NCBI GenBank assembly: GCA_019348265.1
Contig: JAHWJV010000099.1
Coordinates: forward strand, 1-9,736
DNA: 9,736 nucleotides
Source: Gemmatimonadota bacterium
GTDB taxonomy: Bacteria > Gemmatimonadota > Gemmatimonadetes > Longimicrobiales > Longimicrobiaceae
Direction of reading: 5' to 3'
Part shown: in pieces, positions 1 to 6,019 of the stretch
How the letters are laid out: the number at the start of each line of letters is the position of its first letter
Numbering within the stretch: the stretch's first letter is position 1
Position numbers and translations under genes: made by a program
Notes under the pieces: generated by a model
Seen by the model: the letters and a program-made list of their open reading frames with translations, nothing else
Database searches by the model: none
Told to the model about the DNA's origin: nothing

Positions 1-1
1 G

Positions 2-2944
2 GTCGTCCCCGGGACGACCTTCGCCGCGCTTACCAACGTCAACGGCAACTACACCATCGCGGGCGTGCCTTCGGGTACCCACACCCTGCGGGCCAGCCGG
101 GTGGGGTATGGCGCCGCGGAGCGGACGGTCACCGTCGCGGCCGGGCAGGCCGTTACGAGCAACTTCACGCTGGTCGCGCAGGCGGTGGAGCTCGAGGGCA
201 TAGTGGCCGTGGGCTACGGAACGGCTCGGCGGCGGGACGTGACCGGCGCAGTGGCCTCCGTCGATGTGGACCAGATCAAGACGGGGGTGACTGCTTCGGT
301 GGCCCAGGTGCTCCAGGGCCACGTCCCGGGCGTGCAGATCACGCAGGCCAGCGCGGAGCCGGGCGGCGGCGTCTCCGTGCGCATCCGCGGGTCGGGCTCC
401 ATCAACGCGGACAACGAGCCGTTATACGTCATCGACGGGCTGCCCATCTCCAACGTCGCCGCGACCCCTGGCGCGCCCGTGTTCAACACCCGGCCGCGCA
501 ACCCGCTGAACGCGCTCTCCCCGGACGATATCGAGAGCATCGAGGTGCTCAAGGACGCCAGCGCGACCGCGATCTACGGGAGCCGCGGCGCCAATGGCGT
601 AATTCTGATCACCACGAAGCGTGGTCGCGCGGGCGGGCTGAACGTCGAATACGAGGGGTATATGGGCTACCAGGCGCCCACCCGACAGCTGGAGATGCTC
701 GGCGCCGTCGAGTACATGGCGCTGCTCAACGACTTGCGGCGCGACCAGCGCGAGGCCCCCGAGTTCACACCCGAGGAAATGGCTGCCGTTGGCCGCGGCG
801 TCAACTGGCAAGAAGAGATCTTCCGCAGCGCGCCGGTGACGAACCACCATCTCTCCCTTTCTGGGGGTGGCGACAGCCATCGCTTTTACGCCTCGCTGAG
901 TGCCTTTGACCAGGAGGGGGTCACGATCAGCTCGGGGACGACCCGCTACACGGCGCGGATGAACGTGGAGCAAAACGCGGTGGGGGATCGGCTGAAGATC
1001 GGGCTGAACCTGAACGCCTCCTTCATCAACGACGACAACGTCCCGCTGGGCACCGTCAGCAACGAGGCGGCGGGAATCATCACCTCGGCCATTTATCAGG
1101 ATCCCACCATGTCGATCCTGGACGGGAAGGGCCGATACGAACAGAGCACGCTGGTCAACGTCGAGAACCCACTGGGGCTCGCTCGCGAGGTGGACGACTT
1201 CGCACGCACCAACCGCACCTTCGGCAATGCCTTCGCGGAGTACGATCTGCTGGAGGGGTTGAGGGCCAAGGTCAACCTGGGCACGGACCGGCAGGCGGCG
1301 CGGCGAGACTTCTATATGACCACGAACACACGCCGTGGGGCGGAGCAGAGCGGCCTCGCGCAGGTGGGGTCGAACGAGCGGACGAGCGCGCTGGCGGAGT
1401 TCACGCTCAACTACAACCGCGAGGTGGGCGATGACCATCGCATCGATCTGCTCGGCGGCTCCACGTACCAGACCTTTTCGGCGATGAATCTGTTGGCCAA
1501 TGCGGAGACCTTCGTCTCCGACGCATTCCGCAGCGACAACCTCGCGGCCGGAGACCGGGCAACGTTCGACGTCGGGAGCAACCGCAACCGTAACCAGCTC
1601 CTCTCCTATCTGGGGCGAGCGAACTACACTCTGCTGGATAGGTACCTCCTCACGGTCAGCTTCCGGGCGGATGGCTCCTCCCGGTTCGGAGCGGAGAGGA
1701 AGTTCGGCTACTTCCCCTCGGCGGCCCTGGGATGGCGGGTGTCGGACGAGGATTTCATGCAGGCGCAGGATCTGGTGAGTGACCTGAAGCTCCGGGTCAG
1801 CTACGGCATCACCGGGAACCAGGAGATCGGCAACTACAACTCGCTGGTGCTGCTAGGGGTGACGGGCCGAGCATACTTCGACGAGACGCCGCATGTAGGG
1901 ATCTCCCCGACGCAGGTGCCGAATCCGGAGCTGAAGTGGGAGACGACGCGGCAGTTCGACGTCGGCATGGACTTCGGCTTCCTGGAGAACCGCGTCACCG
2001 GCTCGGCGGACTATTTCATCAAGAACACGTCGGACCTGCTACTGAACCTGCCGATCCCCGCCACGACGGGTTTCGGGGTGATGCTGCAGAACGTGGGAGC
2101 GGTGCGCAACCACGGCTGGGAGCTGGCGCTGAATACGGACAACCTCACGGGCGACTTCGGCTGGACGACGAGGTTCAATGCCTCGAGCGTGCGCAACCGG
2201 GTCACGGACCTGGCTGGACTCCCCATGATCCTGCAGGGGCAGGCGGGCTTCACGCGTGAGTTCACGATCCTCCGTGAGGGTACGCCGCTGAACTCCTACT
2301 ACGGCTACATCGTGGACGGAATCTTCCAGCGCGAGGAGAACATCGCCCAGTCCCCACAACCCGAGGCGCGGCCGGGCGAGCTGAAGTACCGGGATGTGAA
2401 CGGCGACGGCAAGATCACGCCGGACGATCGTACCGTTCTGGGGAGCCCCTTCCCCGATCTGGCGGTGGGCCTGGGGAACACCCTCAGCTACGGGCCGTTA
2501 GAGCTGGACGCATTCATCCAGGGGTCGTTCGGCAACGAGATCATCAACCTGAACCGGATCGAGTCGGAGAACCCCATCTCCTTCCGCCGCAACCGACTCC
2601 GCGAGTCGTACACGGACCGCTGGACGCCTCAGAATCCGACCAACAAGACCCCCTCAGGGATCCCGGTGCGGGTGGCATACGGGGGGGTGGTGAACTCGCG
2701 TGCGGTGGAAGACGCCTCCTATGTGCGACTGCGCAACGTGGAGCTGCGTTATCAGCTGCCGACCTCGCGGCTTGGGCTGAGGTCGGCGGCGATGTTTATC
2801 TCCGGGCAGAATCTGTGGACGCTGACCGGCTACTCGGGCTTCGATCCGGAGGTGAGCTCCTTCGGTGACTCGAACCTTGTCGTGGACTACAGCGCCTACC
2901 CGAACGCCCGGACCGTCACCGCCGGTATGCGCGTCGGCCTGTGA
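2..2944 (+). CDS. SusC/RagA-family TonB-dependent outer-membrane receptor, 5'-truncated by window edge
   Basis: This is the outer-membrane transporter of a SusCD pair, importing oligosaccharides with TonB energy. The reading frame is open from base 2. The GTG at 65 is not a credible start, because coding upstream of it (NGNYTIAGV) belongs to a carboxypeptidase-regulatory-like domain; the signal peptide is off-window. Counting from the GTG codon as residue 1, the regulatory domain runs to about 38. A TonB-box-like linker, LEGIVAVGYGT, is at 43-53. The plug is at about 54-190 with family motifs LQGHVPGVQ (83-91), NEPLYVIDG (117-125) and IESIEVLKDASATAIYGSRG (156-175). The beta-barrel follows to the end. 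An EF-hand-like loop, DVNGDGKITPDD (777-788), sits in the barrel region at the position usual for SusC proteins. The last strand, RTVTAGMRVGL, ends in Leu rather than the common aromatic residue. About 980 visible residues fit the family size. The substrate is inferred from the downstream sulfatases. Family assignment is very secure. Confidence 0.96.
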   Translation, partial: VVPGTTFAALTNVNGNYTIAGVPSGTHTLRASRVGYGAAERTVTVAAGQAVTSNFTLVAQAVELEGIVAVGYGTARRRDVTGAVASVDVDQIKTGVTASVAQVLQGHVPGVQITQASAEPGGGVSVRIRGSGSINADNEPLYVIDGLPISNVAATPGAPVFNTRPRNPLNALSPDDIESIEVLKDASATAIYGSRGANGVILITTKRGRAGGLNVEYEGYMGYQAPTRQLEMLGAVEYMALLNDLRRDQREAPEFTPEEMAAVGRGVNWQEEIFRSAPVTNHHLSLSGGGDSHRFYASLSAFDQEGVTISSGTTRYTARMNVEQNAVGDRLKIGLNLNASFINDDNVPLGTVSNEAAGIITSAIYQDPTMSILDGKGRYEQSTLVNVENPLGLAREVDDFARTNRTFGNAFAEYDLLEGLRAKVNLGTDRQAARRDFYMTTNTRRGAEQSGLAQVGSNERTSALAEFTLNYNREVGDDHRIDLLGGSTYQTFSAMNLLANAETFVSDAFRSDNLAAGDRATFDVGSNRNRNQLLSYLGRANYTLLDRYLLTVSFRADGSSRFGAERKFGYFPSAALGWRVSDEDFMQAQDLVSDLKLRVSYGITGNQEIGNYNSLVLLGVTGRAYFDETPHVGISPTQVPNPELKWETTRQFDVGMDFGFLENRVTGSADYFIKNTSDLLLNLPIPATTGFGVMLQNVGAVRNHGWELALNTDNLTGDFGWTTRFNASSVRNRVTDLAGLPMILQGQAGFTREFTILREGTPLNSYYGYIVDGIFQREENIAQSPQPEARPGELKYRDVNGDGKITPDDRTVLGSPFPDLAVGLGNTLSYGPLELDAFIQGSFGNEIINLNRIESENPISFRRNRLRESYTDRWTPQNPTNKTPSGIPVRVAYGGVVNSRAVEDASYVRLRNVELRYQLPTSRLGLRSAAMFISGQNLWTLTGYSGFDPEVSSFGDSNLVVDYSAYPNARTVTAGMRVGL

Positions 2945-3026
2945 TCGGGGTGGAAGACCGGGCGCACAGCGGTACGCCCGGTCCCATGGCCGGGGCCATT
3001 CGCCTTTCCACTGTCCAGGAGACCAC
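2945..3026 (+). promoter_or_regulatory. 82-bp receptor-SusD intercistronic region with two tandem hairpins
   Basis: The spacer carries two perfect inverted repeats. The first has a 9-bp stem, gaccgggcg (2956-2964) pairing with cgcccggtc (2975-2983), around a 10-nt loop. The second is atggcc (2986-2991) and ggccat (2994-2999), which as RNA would form a 5-bp stem with a CGGG loop. Neither is followed by a T tract, so they do not look like intrinsic terminators. An intercistronic hairpin between a receptor and its lipoprotein partner could stabilise or process the mRNA, or tune the ratio of the two proteins. That role is inference; the pairing is directly visible. Confidence 0.6.
3017..3021 (+). 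promoter_or_regulatory. Shine-Dalgarno site of the SusD-type gene
   Basis: AGGAG lies five bases upstream of the ATG at 3027. It decides that start over the longer open frame beginning at 2865 inside the receptor gene, and it sits outside both upstream hairpins. Confidence 0.75.
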
Positions 3027-4448
3027 ATGAACCGTGCACTGACCGCCGCCATTCCAGGACTGCTGTTGCTCGCCGCGTGCGACGGCACGCTGCTGGAGGA
3101 GGAGGTGTACTCGCAGCTGGCCTCGAACAATTTCTTTCGCACGGAGCAGGACGCGGTCGCGCTCGTGAACGCCGCCTACAGTCTCGAGCAGATCTATGTC
3201 GAGCGGCACTACCTGATCGGCGAGCTGCCCGCGGACATCCTCATCGTCCGCTCGGGCGGACTCCAACGCCTGGCGCAGCCACTCGAGGACTTCACCTGGG
3301 ACGCGACGCACATCTACTTCAACTCCGACTGGGACCTGGAGTATCAAACCATCGCCCGCGCGAACCTCGCCATCGAGCGGATCCCGGCGATCGATTTCAA
3401 CGAGGACCGGAAGCGGCAACTGGTAGCGGAGGCGCGCTTCATTCGTGCCGAGAGCTATATCGAGCTGTACACCCTCTTCGGGCCGGCGCCACTGATCACC
3501 AGCAGCGAAGTGGACCCGCGGGCGCAGCCGGCGCGGGCAACGGAAGCGGAGATGCAGAGGTTCATCGAGAGCGAGCTGCGCGAGGTGGCCGCGGTGCTGC
3601 CCAAGGTTGCCGCGCAGTACCCACGCGCTACCAGGGGTGCGGCGCTGGGTCTCTTGGCCCGCTTCCACCTCAACAATAAGAAGTGGCAACCGGCGGCGGA
3701 GGTCACCAGGGAGATCATGGATCTGGGGATCTACGACCTGTTTGCGGGGCAACGCCGCGGCGATCTCTTCGCGATCGAGAACGAGCGCAACTCCGAGTTC
3801 ATCTACGTGCGTCCGTTCGTCACCAATTTGAAGGGTAATAACTACCTGGCGCACGCGGCGCCCCCGAATTACCGCTTCAAGGCACCGCCCAAGACCAACT
3901 TTGCCGCGCAATACAAGCTCCTGACCGCGTTCACCAGCACCTTCCGTCCGGAGGATCAGCGCAAGGATGTCATCCTGACGGAGTACACCGATGTACGTGG
4001 CCGCGTCGTGAAGCTGGGCAAGGACGACTGGCGGAGCTTCAAATATCAGGAGGATCTCGCCGCTACCGGGTCCGGCAACGGCAACGACATCCCGATCGTC
4101 CGCTACGCCGACGTGCTGCTGATGCGGGCGGAGGCGCTGAACGAGCTGCAGGGGCCGAACCAGGAGTCGATCGGGTTGATCAACCAGGTGCGTAACAAGG
4201 CTGGGGTGCCGCCCGTCACGCTCGCGGCGCTCTCCACCCGGCAAGCGCTCCGGGACCACCTCCTCGAGGAGCGGAGATGGGAGTTCTTCACCGAGGGGCT
4301 GCGCCGGCAGGACCTGATTCGTCACGGCAAATACATTGAGCTGGCGCAGAAGCGGGGCAAGAACGCGCAGGCGCATCACGTGTGGTATCCGCTACCGCAG
4401 AGCGAGATCGACAAGAACCCCAACCTCCAGCAGAACCCCGGGTACTGA
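3027..4448 (+). CDS. SusD/RagB-family surface glycan-binding lipoprotein
   Basis: This 473-residue protein is the lid and binding partner of the SusC-type receptor, holding glycan at the cell surface and delivering it to the channel. The ATG at 3027 was chosen because it has a good ribosome site and gives a lipoprotein signal: a short positive start, a hydrophobic run and lipobox LAAC with Cys18. Aspartate follows the cysteine; the E. coli Asp+2 retention rule does not carry over to SusD proteins. Family landmarks are in order: NLAIERI (from 113), RFIRAESYIELYTLFG (137-152), RYADVLLMRAEALNEL (359-374, helical TPR-like), LLEERRWEFFTEGLRRQDLI (412-431) and WYPLPQSEI (453-461) near the C-terminus. 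Length is at the short end of the usual range. It follows the receptor by 82 bp, and its stop codon overlaps the next start. The sugar bound is not readable from sequence; sulfated glycan is inferred from context. Confidence 0.95.
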   Translation: MNRALTAAIPGLLLLAACDGTLLEEEVYSQLASNNFFRTEQDAVALVNAAYSLEQIYVERHYLIGELPADILIVRSGGLQRLAQPLEDFTWDATHIYFNSDWDLEYQTIARANLAIERIPAIDFNEDRKRQLVAEARFIRAESYIELYTLFGPAPLITSSEVDPRAQPARATEAEMQRFIESELREVAAVLPKVAAQYPRATRGAALGLLARFHLNNKKWQPAAEVTREIMDLGIYDLFAGQRRGDLFAIENERNSEFIYVRPFVTNLKGNNYLAHAAPPNYRFKAPPKTNFAAQYKLLTAFTSTFRPEDQRKDVILTEYTDVRGRVVKLGKDDWRSFKYQEDLAATGSGNGNDIPIVRYADVLLMRAEALNELQGPNQESIGLINQVRNKAGVPPVTLAALSTRQALRDHLLEERRWEFFTEGLRRQDLIRHGKYIELAQKRGKNAQAHHVWYPLPQSEIDKNPNLQQNPGY

Positions 4449-4450
4449 TG
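4446..4450 (+). promoter_or_regulatory. TGATG stop-start overlap (translational coupling)
   Basis: The SusD stop TGA (4446-4448) and the ATG of sulfatase 1 (4448-4450) share one base. No recognisable Shine-Dalgarno sequence precedes this ATG, so termination-reinitiation coupling is the likely way this gene is translated. Stoichiometric co-expression with the SusD protein would follow. Confidence 0.7.
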
Positions 4451-5965
4451 GGCTGCCGATCCCTCATCCTTGACCCCGGAACTCGATCGACGGTTCGAGC
4501 ACGCGGGCTTCTCATGGGGTTGGGCGCGGCTGCCGCGCTCGCTTTCTTCGCCACCACGGGCGAGGCAGCGGCTCAAGGCGCACGCCCACCGAACGTCGTG
4601 ATCATCAACGTCGATGACCTCGGCTGGGCCGATCTGTCCGCCCAGGGGAGCACCTATCACGAAACGCCGCACCTCGATGGGCTGGCTGCGCAGGGTGTCC
4701 GCTTCACCAACGCGTACGCGGCCGCGGCCGTCTGCTCACCCTCGCGGGCGGCCCTCCTCACCGGGCGCTACCCGGCGCGCGTCGGCGTTACGGATTGGAT
4801 TCGCGCGCGCTTCCAGGGCGGCGAGATCCCGGCCGACCGGCAGAACCCCACAGTGTATGTTGGCGGGTCTGACCAGCCGTTGCTCGCGCCCCGCAACCCA
4901 CTCTGGATGGAGCACGGCGAGGTGACGATCGCCGAGATCCTCCGGGCGGCGGGGTACGCGACGGCGCACATCGGGAAGTGGCATCTCGGCCCGCCGGACT
5001 GGTTCCCGGAGACGCAAGGATTCGACGTGAACATCGGCGGGAGCGACTACGGCCAGCCGCCCAGCTACTTCGATCCCTACTTCAAGATCGGTCAGGGCGA
5101 CCTGGAGACGCTCAGGCCAAGGCGGGAGGGGGAGTACCTTACCGACCGCGAGGGGGACGAGGCGGTCGGCTTCATTCGCGCGCACCGAGACCGGCCTTTC
5201 TTCCTGCACCTGGCGCACTACGCGGTGCACACGCCGTTGCAGGCGAAGGAGGATCTGAAGGCACGCTACGCCGCCAAGCCCCGTACCAGCCAGACGAACC
5301 CCACGTACGCGGCTATGGTCCACAGCATGGACCAGGCGGTGGGAAGCGTACTCGCGGCGATTGACGAAGCCGGCTTGCGCGAGCATACGCTGGTCATCTT
5401 CACCTCCGACAACGGCGGGCTCGAAGGACCGACCAGCAACTCCCCCCTCCGTTCGGGAAAAGGGTATCCGTACGAGGGCGGAATTCGCGTTCCCCTGATC
5501 GTTCGCTGGCCCGGCGCGGTCCCCGCGGCGAGAGTCTCCCACGAGCCTGTCGCAGGAATCGACCTCTTCCCCACGGTGGTAGAGGCCGCGGGTGTCGGGC
5601 TGCCCGCGGGGCACATCATCGACGGGATTTCGCTCCTCGAGCACCTCCGCTCCGGTGGGGAAGGTCGACTGGAGCGGGAGTCGCTCTTCTGGCACTTCCC
5701 GCATTACCGCGGCGGCGACATTCCTCCGTACAGCATCATTCGCTACCGTGAGTGGAAGCTGATCAGGTGGCACGAAGGGCCTCGATACGAGCTCTACAAC
5801 CTCGCGGAGGATCTCGGGGAGCGTCGCGATCTCGCCGCGGAAATGCCCTATCGCGTGACCCAGTTGGACGCGCTGCTGAATGCATGGTTCCACCAGGCGG
5901 GCGCGAAGCTGCCCCGGCCGAATCCCGGCTTTCGGCCACAGCCGACGCGCGGCCGCACCCGCTAA
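4448..5965 (+). CDS. Type I (S1 family) sulfatase, exported, arylsulfatase A/GALNS-like
   Basis: This predicted exported enzyme (505 residues) hydrolyses sulfate esters using a formylglycine made from cysteine. From the ATG at 4448 it has a long n-region containing Arg17 and Arg19, a hydrophobic run at about 21-37, and a likely cut after AAA near residue 42. The internal ATG at 4514 would leave a signal without positive charge, so 4448 is preferred. The full set of S1 active-site residues is visible: Asp56-Asp57 (calcium), C96-S-P-S-R100 (canonical maturation motif), Lys177 and His179 in GKWHLG, His261 in AVHTPLQ, Asp321-Asn322 in SDNGG, and Lys338 in LRSGKGYPYEGGIR. The layout resembles the arylsulfatase A/GALNS-like subfamilies acting on sulfated galactans or glycosaminoglycans, but the subfamily and substrate cannot be fixed by eye. 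Translation is probably coupled to the SusD gene. Confidence 0.93.
   Translation: MGCRSLILDPGTRSTVRARGLLMGLGAAAALAFFATTGEAAAQGARPPNVVIINVDDLGWADLSAQGSTYHETPHLDGLAAQGVRFTNAYAAAAVCSPSRAALLTGRYPARVGVTDWIRARFQGGEIPADRQNPTVYVGGSDQPLLAPRNPLWMEHGEVTIAEILRAAGYATAHIGKWHLGPPDWFPETQGFDVNIGGSDYGQPPSYFDPYFKIGQGDLETLRPRREGEYLTDREGDEAVGFIRAHRDRPFFLHLAHYAVHTPLQAKEDLKARYAAKPRTSQTNPTYAAMVHSMDQAVGSVLAAIDEAGLREHTLVIFTSDNGGLEGPTSNSPLRSGKGYPYEGGIRVPLIVRWPGAVPAARVSHEPVAGIDLFPTVVEAAGVGLPAGHIIDGISLLEHLRSGGEGRLERESLFWHFPHYRGGDIPPYSIIRYREWKLIRWHEGPRYELYNLAEDLGERRDLAAEMPYRVTQLDALLNAWFHQAGAKLPRPNPGFRPQPTRGRTR
4733..4747 (+). other. Formylglycine (CSPSR) motif of sulfatase 1
   Basis: The codons tgc tca ccc tcg cgg encode C96-S-P-S-R100, the CxPxR motif recognised by formylglycine-generating enzyme or by anaerobic sulfatase maturases. 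Preservation of all key positions argues that the enzyme is active. No maturase gene is in the window, so it must be supplied from elsewhere in the genome. Confidence 0.9.
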
Positions 5966-5967
5966 TA

Positions 5968-5986
5968 TGCCGCTGAGCCTGCGGCA
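5968..5986 (+). other. Small stem-loop between sulfatases 1 and 2
   Basis: tgccgc (5968-5973) pairs with gcggca (5981-5986) around a 7-nt loop, three bases after the stop of sulfatase 1. There is no T tract, so it is not an intrinsic terminator. A 6-bp GC stem may arise by chance in GC-rich DNA. The rest of this 54-bp gap (5966-6019) holds no clear promoter or Shine-Dalgarno sequence before the ATG at 6020. Confidence 0.35.
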
Positions 5987-6019
5987 GATCCACACCGTCA
6001 TCCTACCTACCGCCCCCCA

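Noticed and set aside
65..67. GTG as the start of the receptor
   Set aside because: The frame is open to the window edge and the upstream codons encode the expected regulatory-domain strand NGNYTIAGV. The true start and signal peptide lie outside.
422..1438. 338-codon open frame on the - strand within the receptor gene
   Set aside because: Lies against the conserved plug and barrel of the receptor, has low-complexity Arg/Val/Gly composition and no family resemblance.
2956..2983. Intrinsic (Rho-independent) terminator after the receptor gene
   Set aside because: The stem is strong but is followed by ccatggcc rather than a run of T, and the SusD gene directly downstream has no visible promoter of its own.
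2916..4379. 487-codon open frame on the - strand, opposite the SusD gene
   Set aside because: Its translation is Arg/Leu/Val/His-rich with no recognisable domain, and it mirrors a certain + strand gene. High GC content suppresses stop codons and makes long antisense shadows.
4736..6001. 421-codon open frame on the - strand, opposite sulfatase 1
   Set aside because: Composition-driven shadow of a gene with a complete set of catalytic residues; no motif or ribosome site of its own.
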